Origin: Megaustenia siamemsis
Lineage: Eukaryota; Mollusca; Gastropoda; Stylommatophora; Ariophantidae
Reading direction: 5' to 3'
NCBI GenBank assembly: GCA_032433765.1
Contig: JAVIAB010000124.1
Coordinates: forward strand, 97,549,202-97,613,201
Length of the DNA: 64,000 bases
Positions 11,822 to 19,192 of the stretch are shown here, in pieces. The first letter of the stretch is position 1, and each line of letters begins with the position of its first letter. The notes below the pieces were generated by a model. That model had not been told where the DNA came from. It saw only the letters and a list, made by a program, of their open reading frames with translations, and made no database searches. The position numbers were made by a program, and so were the translations under genes.

Positions 11822-12370
11822 ATGCCTACTGTTAAGCAGTTGCGAATAGAAGCAAAGAGTTACGGGTTAGAAGGCTACTCAAAAATGCGGAAACCTGAAT
11901 TGACACAATTAATCACAGAGGCCCGACAACAAGTCCAACGTGAGCGCATAGCTCGTGGAGTAAAAAGTGGAAACTTAACTAGACGATACCCTGCCATGTT
12001 TAGTCTTAACTATGATGATCCTCAGAGACCGGAAAAGCTGCGTCATGAACTAAAGATGTTTGATGATGAGATAACTGCTACATTGCGAGCTCGTAAATAT
12101 GAGCAAGCTGTCAAGAAAAATCCAAAACTTCGACTGTCAGCTCTGAGAAAGTGGATCGCGAGAATGAGCTTGCAATGGAAAGCCCGGCAGGTCTTAGGGC
12201 CCCTTCATCGCAGAGGAAAGACCCCTGCCGGCATCATCGCAAGTGAGGGTGAGAGAATACTTCAGGAGCTCATCCCGCAAGACGGGGAATCGCGAGGTAG
12301 ACGGGTCATCACCTGGAAATTCTTCGAGGTCTATCGAGGTTCGTTGTCGATCGTGCGATGGAGAGGGTAG
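11822..12370 (+). CDS. SAP/Rho-N-like DNA-binding protein (182 aa)
   Basis: The N-terminus (residues 1-36) reads VKQLRIEAKSYGLEGYSK then MRKPELTQLI, the short helix-extended-helix pattern of SAP/Rho-N type DNA-binding domains, often found next to or fused with Polinton PolB (family knowledge). The rest is very basic and helical, with no further motif that I recognise. It overlaps the PolB ORF by 13 bp (12358-12370) in another frame, so the two are probably expressed together, or they derive from one longer gene. The first 39 bp around its start codon (11807-11845) are repeated perfectly and inverted at 28099-28137, in front of a right-end gene. Confidence 0.75.
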   Translation: MPTVKQLRIEAKSYGLEGYSKMRKPELTQLITEARQQVQRERIARGVKSGNLTRRYPAMFSLNYDDPQRPEKLRHELKMFDDEITATLRARKYEQAVKKNPKLRLSALRKWIARMSLQWKARQVLGPLHRRGKTPAGIIASEGERILQELIPQDGESRGRRVITWKFFEVYRGSLSIVRWRG

Positions 12371-15300
12371 CTGAACTGCAGACAGCTTTCTATCTCAGAT
12401 ATAGCTACACAATTCAGATCCGTCACATCGAGACTGGTAAAACCATGCTTTTCCACCCAAATGAACTTGGCAGTCGACGTGGCAGTAACCTATTGACCAC
12501 ACAGGCCGCAGCTCGTCAGTGGTTAGAGGAACAGGAAGAAAAGCGTTTGGGGAATGAAAAGAAGCCCAATACAAAATGGATTTTCCAACGTTGGGTACAG
12601 GTCGAGATCAAGGCTATTCTGACCAATGAACTGCTGGTAGGAAACGGTCGATTACCAGACTGGCTGCGAAACAAGAAAGGGCTCGTTGCGCTGGACGGCT
12701 ACAACGATAATTTCTGTTTCTTCCGGTGCCTAGCTGTTCATCGAGGATCCAGATCAGACCGTTGTACTGCGAAAGCGCACGAACTAGCCAGATCTTTCTT
12801 TGGGGCAAATGTTGACCTTACTAAAACACCAAAGCTAACGTTCGCAGACTTTAAATTGGCCGAGGAGCATTTTCGTCTGGGCATACGAGTTTACGTGCCG
12901 AGTGAGGATGGCATCTGGAAGCTTATAAGACAACCGGCACACTATTCTGAAATAGGCATCGAACCAATAACGCTTTCTATCTACAACGAACATGCTTCGC
13001 TGATCACGGACATCAAGAAACTAACCAACACCTATGCTTGCGGACACTGTAATCAGCGGTGCACGCAGTCAACTAGCCTGCAGCGACACGTCACTCGTTG
13101 TCAAAAGGGGGAAACCGAAGTCATTTGTAAGGGTGAGAAAGTGATACGCCCCCAATCTGCCTATGAAAAAGCCTTCGATCCTAAGTCAAATGCCAGTCTC
13201 GCCTCGATACAGTGGATTGAGCACGAATCACAAGCCCGAGGGTTACACATTCACCATGCTCACTGTGGTCACGGTGGGGAGCGGGAGATCGCAGGTGCTC
13301 CTGTAGACGGGTATGAGCCAATCACGAGGACAGTGTTTCAATTCCACGGTTGTTATTTCCACGGATGCCCTGTCCACTGTAAGCAGGACGAAACTAGAAA
13401 AATAATCAAAAAGACACGCCAGGGAATAAAGGAGGAGGCCGTCTATGTTCGAGATATACTCAAGAAGACCCGTCAGCAAGAACGAAAAATCGTAAACGCT
13501 GGGTACAACTTGGTGGTCGTGTGGGAATGTCGAAAGCCTCCGCGTTTAAATATCCCAATGCCTGCAGAAAGAACTGTTACATATCCACATTTTATCTTTT
13601 ATGACTTCGAAGCTTTACTCGACAAAACGCAGAGAAATAAAGCCACCCTCGACCTCACATACGAAAACGAACACACACCGATCTCAGTGTCGATAGGGGA
13701 TACTCTAGACCGTCAACCAACACATATTTGTGACGCCGACCCAAAAGCTTTGACAAACAAATTCAGGCTAGAACTCCAGCGCCGAGCTGCAATCTTAAGG
13801 TCTAAGGTCGAGACCCAGTTTCTACCAGACGACATCACTTTACTGTCTCAGAAGCAACAAAAGAAGATACTAGATTGGTGCTCGCAGGTCCCGGTGCTAG
13901 GCTTCAACTCGGGCAAATACGATCTGAACCTCATCAAGCAATACTTTGTAGAAGAGCTCGCCGACACCTGTAAAAAAGTCTTTGTAGCCACTAAAGGCAC
14001 AAAAATAATGTTCCTATCAACACCCGAGTTCAAATTCTTGGATATCATCAACTATTTAGGACCTGGTGCCTCCTACGACAAATGGATTAAAGCTTACGGG
14101 TGTCAGCAGACAAAGTCGTGGTTCCCATACGAATGGTTTGACAGTCCGGATAAACTTGCGTATCCAGGCCTTCCAGACTACCCTGCATGGTTCTCTCGGT
14201 TGAAAAATGCGTACCCCCTGTCTAAGACAGAATGGGGTGACTGTCAATGTATCTTCAGAGAGAAAGGAATGACAACTTTCGCAGATTGGCTACGTTACTA
14301 CAACGACCTCGACGTAGGTCCTGGCATTGAAGCGGCTGAGAAGATGAGAACCTACTACGGCGAAAAAGGCATCGATATATTTAAAGACGCTGTTTCACTG
14401 CCAGGGGTGTCCCTACAGTATCTATTAAGGGGTACACCAGAAGGGTCCTTGTATGCTCCAGGTAAAAAGGCATACACGTATTTGAAAGCTGCAGTAACTG
14501 GAGGTCCCTCGATAGTCTTCACCCGTTATCACGAAGCGGGGGTCACACGAATCCGCTCGCATCAAAATCCTAAAGCAAAACGCTGTAAGCGGGCAGTTGG
14601 ATATGACGCAAACGCCCTATATCTTTCTACAATGCTTCAGGACATGCCAGCTGGTAAAGAGAAGGTAATCGAGCTTAAAGAGCCTGAGGTTGATGCGCCC
14701 AGGGTACGTGATCTGGTCTTAAGCGGTCGATTGTTTGGTTTCGTCAGGTGCAAGCTTGCCGTACCACGAACACTATGGAAAAAATTCGAGGAAATGCCAC
14801 CGATATTTATAAACCGTGAAGTTCCAGAAGCTGCCGTGCCTCAAGAAATGAAGGATTATTTGAAGCAGACAGATCGAAAACGTTCTTCCACAAAGAAACT
14901 GCTGGGTGTCCTTGAGGCCGATGACATTCTGGTATACACACCCTTGCTTCGGTGGTATCTGCAGCATGGACTAGAGCTCCAAGCCGTATATACAATAATA
15001 AAATATAGCCCAGAGAAATGTCTAGCTTGGTTCGTCAAGGAAGTCACTGAGGCACGCCGACTGGGTGATGTTGACAAAGAGAAGGCACTCCTAGCCGAAA
15101 TACACAAACTGATAGGAAACTCAAGCTACGGAAAACTAATCGAAGCCTTGGAGCGACACACCAACGTCTGCTACACAAAAGACGAGGAAACCGTGGACCG
15201 TGCACTACGTTCAGCCTGGTTCGATGATCTCACCGAAATAGGTGATGCCTACGAAATAAAAAGCCGCAAGCCTCGGGTATGTATATACAGACCATTCCAA

Positions 15301-15852
15301 GTCGGAATCGCGGTGTATCAGTTGGCAAAACTTCGCATACTTGAATTCTATTACGACTTCCTGGATCGGTTCGTCGACCGTCAAGACTTTGAGCTCATTC
15401 AAATGGACACCGATTCACTATACTTCGCTCTGAGCAGCACCACACTAGAGGCTGCAGTTCGGCCAGAGCTCAAAGAAGAGTTTGCTAAGTGCAAAAAAGA
15501 CTGGCTTTCTTGGGATACCTGGAGCGGCCGAACTCCGGGCCTGTTCAAGCTCGAATTCTCAGGGCATCGAGCTATTGCTCTGTGCTCGAAATGTTATTTC
15601 GTCGATGGTAAGAAAAAGAGCAAACACTCGTGTAAGGGGATGTCGGCGAGGCTTAATAACCTGACATGGGAACGGTACAAGTTGGCTCTCTACGGTTTCA
15701 AAGACCATGCTGTGAACCGCGGCTTTCGTATGCATAACGGGCAGATGACCACCTACCACCAAGAAAAGCTCGGGCTCAGTGCATACTACGACAAGCGACG
15801 GGTCTTGCCTGATGGGATCCACACGGAACCCATTGAGTACACCGCTGCCTAG
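12358..15852 (+). CDS. POLB: protein-primed family B DNA polymerase (1164 aa)
   Basis: Replicates the linear element from its termini, presumably by protein priming as in other Polintons. The 3'-5' exonuclease motifs are present: I (D416, E418 in FYDFEALL), II (FNSGKYDLN, D522) and III (YYNDLDV, D652). So are the polymerase motifs A (GYDANALYLS, D750), B (IGNSSYGK, about 919-926) and C (QMDTDSLYF, D1017 and D1019). Upstream lie three accessory pieces: a DGYNDNFCFFRCLAVH segment (about 112-127) resembling an OTU-type cysteine protease start, a C2H2 finger (about 226-248) and a VSR-like nuclease piece with HGCYFHGC (about 330) and VVVWEC (about 387). The polymerase part looks intact. The ATG at 12358 overlaps the previous gene; a slightly different start cannot be excluded. 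Confidence 0.95.
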   Translation: MERVAELQTAFYLRYSYTIQIRHIETGKTMLFHPNELGSRRGSNLLTTQAAARQWLEEQEEKRLGNEKKPNTKWIFQRWVQVEIKAILTNELLVGNGRLPDWLRNKKGLVALDGYNDNFCFFRCLAVHRGSRSDRCTAKAHELARSFFGANVDLTKTPKLTFADFKLAEEHFRLGIRVYVPSEDGIWKLIRQPAHYSEIGIEPITLSIYNEHASLITDIKKLTNTYACGHCNQRCTQSTSLQRHVTRCQKGETEVICKGEKVIRPQSAYEKAFDPKSNASLASIQWIEHESQARGLHIHHAHCGHGGEREIAGAPVDGYEPITRTVFQFHGCYFHGCPVHCKQDETRKIIKKTRQGIKEEAVYVRDILKKTRQQERKIVNAGYNLVVVWECRKPPRLNIPMPAERTVTYPHFIFYDFEALLDKTQRNKATLDLTYENEHTPISVSIGDTLDRQPTHICDADPKALTNKFRLELQRRAAILRSKVETQFLPDDITLLSQKQQKKILDWCSQVPVLGFNSGKYDLNLIKQYFVEELADTCKKVFVATKGTKIMFLSTPEFKFLDIINYLGPGASYDKWIKAYGCQQTKSWFPYEWFDSPDKLAYPGLPDYPAWFSRLKNAYPLSKTEWGDCQCIFREKGMTTFADWLRYYNDLDVGPGIEAAEKMRTYYGEKGIDIFKDAVSLPGVSLQYLLRGTPEGSLYAPGKKAYTYLKAAVTGGPSIVFTRYHEAGVTRIRSHQNPKAKRCKRAVGYDANALYLSTMLQDMPAGKEKVIELKEPEVDAPRVRDLVLSGRLFGFVRCKLAVPRTLWKKFEEMPPIFINREVPEAAVPQEMKDYLKQTDRKRSSTKKLLGVLEADDILVYTPLLRWYLQHGLELQAVYTIIKYSPEKCLAWFVKEVTEARRLGDVDKEKALLAEIHKLIGNSSYGKLIEALERHTNVCYTKDEETVDRALRSAWFDDLTEIGDAYEIKSRKPRVCIYRPFQVGIAVYQLAKLRILEFYYDFLDRFVDRQDFELIQMDTDSLYFALSSTTLEAAVRPELKEEFAKCKKDWLSWDTWSGRTPGLFKLEFSGHRAIALCSKCYFVDGKKKSKHSCKGMSARLNNLTWERYKLALYGFKDHAVNRGFRMHNGQMTTYHQEKLGLSAYYDKRRVLPDGIHTEPIEYTAA

Positions 15853-16163
15853 TCAGTAGCGTATATATGCTTACCTTGGAACACTATAACATCCCCCACG
15901 CCGTCTCTCTCGAGATCCCTTTCACGTATACCCGTAAATGTATAATCTTGGGGACTAGAGGCGAGAACTATACTCTGAATGACCACCCAAAAGCGCATGT
16001 TTGAGGTACCAATTTTAACGACGTCCCCCTGCGACAAGCCCATAAGGGCCTCGTTAGTCGGAGGTGGTGAACCGGGGCACTGTTGATGCTGAGCTTCTAC
16101 TAGGACTAAAGGTCCTCCGGACGGGGTAAAAGCCTCGCGCAGCGAAGACAGATGGATTATCAT
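15849..16163 (-). CDS. small DUF2314-like protein, paralogue A (about 104 aa)
   Basis: The core reads GDVVKI...RFWVVIQS...FTGI...GDVIVFQGKHIY, matching the next gene (GDIVKV...RFWVVIQT...FTGVLDN...GDVIEFRGMHVYDI). This pattern resembles the DUF2314/YegJ fold (weak assignment by eye). The two genes are tandem paralogues. The only ATG giving this frame is at 16163. Its first dozen codons run straight into a copy of the short dispersed repeat (SLREAFT), but one extra G in that copy changes the frame afterwards to PSGG. The N-terminus has therefore been replaced or extended by the repeat. The stop overlaps the PolB stop region on the opposite strand (convergent). Confidence 0.65.
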   Translation of the reverse strand: MIIHLSSLREAFTPSGGPLVLVEAQHQQCPGSPPPTNEALMGLSQGDVVKIGTSNMRFWVVIQSIVLASSPQDYTFTGIRERDLERDGVGDVIVFQGKHIYATD

Positions 16164-16437
16164 GACGCGCCATGGGTTCAAATGATTGAGAGTATTCGTC
16201 CTCCGGACGGGTAAAAGCCTCGCGCAGCGCCTCCGGACGGGTAAAAGCTTCGCGCAGCGCCTCCGGACGGGTAAAAGCCTCGCGCAGCGAAGACAGATGG
16301 ATTATCATGACGCGCCATGGGTTCAAATGATTGAGAGTATTCGTCCTCCGGACGGGTAAAAGCCTCGCGCAGCGCCTCCGGACGGGTAAAAGCTTCGCGC
16401 AGCGCCTCCGGACGGGTAAAAGCCTCGCGCAGCGAAG
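16112..16437 (-). repeat. cluster of seven copies of the element-specific dispersed repeat
   Basis: Copies at about 16112-16146, 16198-16229, 16230-16259, 16260-16291, 16343-16374, 16375-16404 and 16405-16437. The common core (plus strand) is GGACGGGTAAAAGCCTCGCG followed by CAGCGAAG, with one C/T variant (GCTTCG) in the middle copy of each triplet. It contains two small dyads, TCCGGA and TCGC-GCA-GCGA-type. The first copy has one extra G. Confidence 0.92.
16141..16436. repeat. 145-bp tandem duplication carrying three repeat copies per unit
   Basis: The segment from about 16141 to 16285 recurs at about 16286-16430 with no visible difference. Each unit has the spacer ATGGATTATCATGACGCG...GAGAGTATTC and three abutting 30-bp copies of the dispersed repeat. 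The identity implies that it is recent. Confidence 0.88.
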
Positions 16438-16717
16438 GGTATATATCATATACATGCATGCCTCGAAATTCTATAACGTCCCCGAGACGAGCACTAGAAC
16501 TTACTAAGTTATTATCAAGCACACCAGTAAATCTAATATCAGAAGCATTCCAGTCCTGTGGGTACTCTACAGTTTGAATCACTACCCAAAATCGCTCCTC
16601 CCCATTACAAACTTTTACGATGTCCCCTGATTTCAATCGCTGAAGCTCTTCATCGGGTGGGGCCCAAAATGTGCCTGGGTGTCGACGATGCATTTCTTGG
16701 GCATCTATTAGGAACAT
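16178..16717 (-). CDS. small DUF2314-like protein, paralogue B with repeat-coded C-terminal tail (179 aa)
   Basis: Residues 1-92 are the conserved domain (GDIVKVCNGEERFWVVIQT to GDVIEFRGMHVYDI). Where paralogue A stops, this frame continues into repeats: three 10-residue units (LREAFTRPEA-type), a spacer, then three more copies read in a second frame as FYPSGGAARG-type units. Half the ORF is therefore translated dispersed repeat. The frame change comes from a 145-bp tandem duplication that is not a multiple of three. The ATG at 16717 is 42 bp after the integrase stop. Whether the tail is made is unknown; the native end was probably near residue 93, by comparison with A. Confidence 0.65.
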   Translation of the reverse strand: MFLIDAQEMHRRHPGTFWAPPDEELQRLKSGDIVKVCNGEERFWVVIQTVEYPQDWNASDIRFTGVLDNNLVSSSARLGDVIEFRGMHVYDIYPSLREAFTRPEALREAFTRPEALREAFTRPEDEYSQSFEPMARHDNPSVFAARGFYPSGGAARSFYPSGGAARGFYPSGGRILSII

Positions 16718-16759
16718 TGTTTCTGATGACGCCGTTAGATTACATGAGTCTCCTTGGGT

Positions 16760-17824
16760 TCAATTGATTGCAAGAATCTTACCTGGAGGAAGCTCTGTCC
16801 CCTCAGGAACAATCATCAACTCTTCACGCACAAACCCACGCTGTGGACCATCTTCCAAATAGTATACCGCAGGCTGGCCATTCTGCCGCAAGACATTCCG
16901 CACAGAATGCAGGGTCATAGACCACACGGGGTCAGTAGCACGTTTTCGACCACCCTCGAGCTCGCCAGGCTGGTACAAATACCGAACCATTGCATCAGAC
17001 GGGATCAGCGGCTCCTCGAGCCCTACAGGGCGTCCTGGAACGACAGATGAGGGTTGCGCAGTCACTCTCTGAAGTTTAATGGCATCCACAGGCTTCTTAC
17101 CTGTCAGCCGAGTCGGCTCATTGTTTAAAGCCGCAACAACCGCAGGGAGTCGAGCCACCCATTCTGCAGACCGCTCAGAAGACCCACGGGCAGCAAGCAA
17201 TAGCTCCTGAGCATACTGGTGACCAAAAAGCCGCTCGGCCAGAGTCCGGTTAAAACGTTCTACTATACCTTGGTCTCTATGGAGGTCCACACGCCCACGC
17301 CGTATTTCAGTCCCATGTTTTGCCATAAGTGATGATACCGAGCCCATGAATTCTCTTCCCGGGTCGACCTGAAGAAGCTTTGGAAAAACTAGAGGGCCCC
17401 GTTTATAAATCCTCTCAAGGGCGTCTGCAACCTCTTGTGAATCTTTTGTAGCCAAGGGCTCTGCCTCTTTGAACCGGGAGGCTATATCGACGAGGGTCAA
17501 GGCGTATTTGTACGTGCGTCGTTTCACACGATCATGCGGCAGATATAATAAATCCCCTTGATGAACTTCGTTTGGCGCAGTCACGTTAAAATGTGGCCGT
17601 GGTATTCGTCGAGGAGCAGGCAAATAGAGCTGCCATATGTCTTGTTTCGAGAGCCAGTCCCGAGCATCCTTTTTGCTAACTCGGGCTGCCGCAGCAAGCT
17701 TCGGGATGGCCGCCAGCCCACGCCAATAGCCTTGAGGACTGTAGTAGAATTTCTCCATGATTGCTGACGTGCCGTCGGAGTCCTCCGGACGGGTAAAAGC
17801 CTCGCGCAGCGACTTCTCTGCCAT
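16760..17824 (-). CDS. INT: retroviral-type (rve) integrase (354 aa)
   Basis: Catalyses insertion of the linear element, acting on its AGTAGT termini. The catalytic core shows D91 (HQGDLLYLP), D154 (LQVDPGREF) and E189 (GIVERFNRT), in the normal rve order with 34 residues between the last two. LVDIASRFKEAEPL (about 111-124) is the usual core strand. Upstream is a helical segment (ARVSKKDARDWLSKQ) typical of Polinton integrases, and the C-terminal 80 residues form a beta-rich SH3/chromodomain-like region. Residues 5-20 are a copy of the dispersed repeat (SLREAFTRPED then SDGTS). The native protein probably started at the internal Met 23, so the repeat has become an N-terminal extension. No stop or frameshift is seen. 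Confidence 0.93.
   Translation of the reverse strand: MAEKSLREAFTRPEDSDGTSAIMEKFYYSPQGYWRGLAAIPKLAAAARVSKKDARDWLSKQDIWQLYLPAPRRIPRPHFNVTAPNEVHQGDLLYLPHDRVKRRTYKYALTLVDIASRFKEAEPLATKDSQEVADALERIYKRGPLVFPKLLQVDPGREFMGSVSSLMAKHGTEIRRGRVDLHRDQGIVERFNRTLAERLFGHQYAQELLLAARGSSERSAEWVARLPAVVAALNNEPTRLTGKKPVDAIKLQRVTAQPSSVVPGRPVGLEEPLIPSDAMVRYLYQPGELEGGRKRATDPVWSMTLHSVRNVLRQNGQPAVYYLEDGPQRGFVREELMIVPEGTELPPGKILAIN
17764..17812 (-). repeat. dispersed repeat copy in integrase N-terminus
   Basis: Full-length copy in minus orientation, including the longer form: after the core comes CCGACGGCACGTCA (read on the minus strand), which also follows the copies at 19401 and 19482. It is in frame with the integrase as SLREAFTRPED. 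Confidence 0.9.
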
Positions 17825-17856
17825 AGAAAACTTCTTCAGTTTAGGAATATTTTCTA

Positions 17857-18429
17857 CTACCTCCTTCGCGACTTTTTTTTAAGGCCCATCCCGAAGCGTG
17901 ATTTCGCAGCCATAATCGCAGAAACCGTCTTAGCATCACGCTTTTCCCAGTCTGGAGCATCTGATAGTGCAATCTGCGATGCGGTAGCTGCCAGTACATC
18001 ATCCGCATGATTCCGTCCGGGGGTATCTTTATGGGCTGCGTAGGCAACGTCGTGGTTTAGACAGGCACGATCAAGACTATTCACACCCTTATAGCCCTGA
18101 GAGAGGCGTTTGGCAATCTTGGTAAACGGCCCGCAATATGAGTATTTTCCAGTGTTTTGAAAAGTTCCACCCGGGACATCTTCAGATGGGACCCCTTTGG
18201 GGAGACGCATATGCATCTCGGGCAGAGGTAGGGCATTCATGGCACTGTTAAGAAGACCAGCACCTTCGCTGCGCGAGGCTTTTACCCGTCCGGAGGACGC
18301 AGGGAGAATTTGGCTCTTTCTAGCACCGCACACCGTGCAAACACCTCTCTTAGCTGGTCGGTTGTTCTTTAGAGTTATAGTCTCCTCATTTAAAGAGGGA
18401 GTGTGTTGTTTACAGCGAAGGCAGTACAT
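17857..18429 (-). CDS. DUF5679 zinc finger fused to parvovirus-type phospholipase A2 (190 aa)
   Basis: Residues 1-43 match the small DUF5679 zinc finger (C3, C6, then C31, C34 with NNRPAKRG between). Residues 85-150 carry the PLA2 signature: YCGPFT (98-103, calcium loop) and the catalytic pair in HDVAY (H126, D127), plus D143/D144. In parvoviruses and adintoviruses such PLA2 domains help virions leave the endosome (family knowledge), so this is a likely minor virion protein. Residues 44-56 between the two domains are a dispersed-repeat copy read in the opposite direction (SSGRVKASRSEG). The C-terminus is basic (KKKSRRR). The start codon is only 20 bp from that of the ATPase on the other strand. 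Confidence 0.88.
   Translation of the reverse strand: MYCLRCKQHTPSLNEETITLKNNRPAKRGVCTVCGARKSQILPASSGRVKASRSEGAGLLNSAMNALPLPEMHMRLPKGVPSEDVPGGTFQNTGKYSYCGPFTKIAKRLSQGYKGVNSLDRACLNHDVAYAAHKDTPGRNHADDVLAATASQIALSDAPDWEKRDAKTVSAIMAAKSRFGMGLKKKSRRR
18264..18298 (+). repeat. dispersed repeat copy inside the PLA2 gene
   Basis: Plus-oriented copy CTTCGCTGCGCGAGGC...CGGAGGAC lying antisense within the DUF5679-PLA2 gene, where it codes for the linker SSGRVKASRSEG without a stop. Confidence 0.92.
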
Positions 18430-18449
18430 CTCTCCCTAAATATAGAAGT
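18430..18449. promoter_or_regulatory. 20-bp divergent start region
   Basis: Only 20 bp separate the ATG of the PLA2 gene (minus) and the ATG of the ATPase (plus). The gap contains CTAAATATAG, a TATA-like string. Transcription of both must be controlled from within this gap or from inside the coding regions. Confidence 0.45.
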
Positions 18450-19138
18450 ATGGAAATCTTAAATTTAGATCTTGATGAATCGAATCCACACGAGCCACAA
18501 CATAATTGGCTGCTTCCTAGTAGCATCCGTTGTGTAATCTGCGGCCCCTCCGGGTGTGGGAAGACTAACCTGATGCTTAATCTCCTCCTAAGAAAGGGTT
18601 TCCTTAAATACCATAGACTGCATATATACTCAAAATCCCTTAGACAAGAGAAATACCAGTGGCTGCAGGACTGGGCGGATGCCATTAAAGCAGTCACTGG
18701 GAAAGAGGTAGCCTCGTTTCACAGCATATCAGATGATATCATCCCAGTAGAGAGTCTGAACAAAAACGAACGTAGCATTATGGTATTTGATGACGTTATG
18801 TTGGAAAAACAAACCCCATCGAGAAATACTTCAGCCAAGGCCGTCACGGTGGTGCGGACTCATTCTATCTAACGCAGAATTATTTCAGGATTCCCAAACA
18901 AACGATTCGAGATAATTGTAACATGCTTATCATATTTAATCAAGACACGAAAAACTTGCGCGCCATACATGACACCTATGTGTGTGGTGACATGCCTTTC
19001 GAAGAATTTCGAAACTTCTTTAGTGCGTGCACGCGCGAGCCGTACGGGTTCTGTTGTATCGATCTGACCAGCCGGGCCTATGATGGTCGGTATCGATGTG
19101 GATTTGATCGATTCTACATACCGAAGTCATCTATTTAA
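18450..19138 (+). pseudogene. ATP: FtsK/HerA (A32-like) genome-packaging ATPase, one frameshift
   Basis: Would pump DNA into capsids. The first reading frame (18450-18872, 140 aa) has Walker A GPSGCGKT at residues 32-39 and Walker B IMVFDDV at 110-116. Similarity to the family then stops at about residue 123 (about 18816-18823), and typical downstream ATPase sequence continues in another frame up to the stop at 19138; the final 71 codons from 18923 are clearly ATPase C-terminus. The pattern fits loss of one base. A sequencing error or programmed shift is possible, since no other lesion is seen. As read here the product lacks the sensor and C-terminal parts. Confidence 0.85.
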
Positions 19139-19192
19139 AGTAGGGATGAAATCTATTTAAAGTAGGGATGACATCTATTTGAAGTAAGGATG
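19128..19192 (+). repeat. three tandem 22-bp units with TATA-like core
   Basis: CATCTATTTAAAGTAGGGATGA repeated three times (units quoted in part: CATCTATTTAAAG, GTAGGGATGA). The first unit includes the ATPase stop and the last ends on the ATG of the next gene. TATTTAAA in the first two units could serve as a promoter box. Confidence 0.8.
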
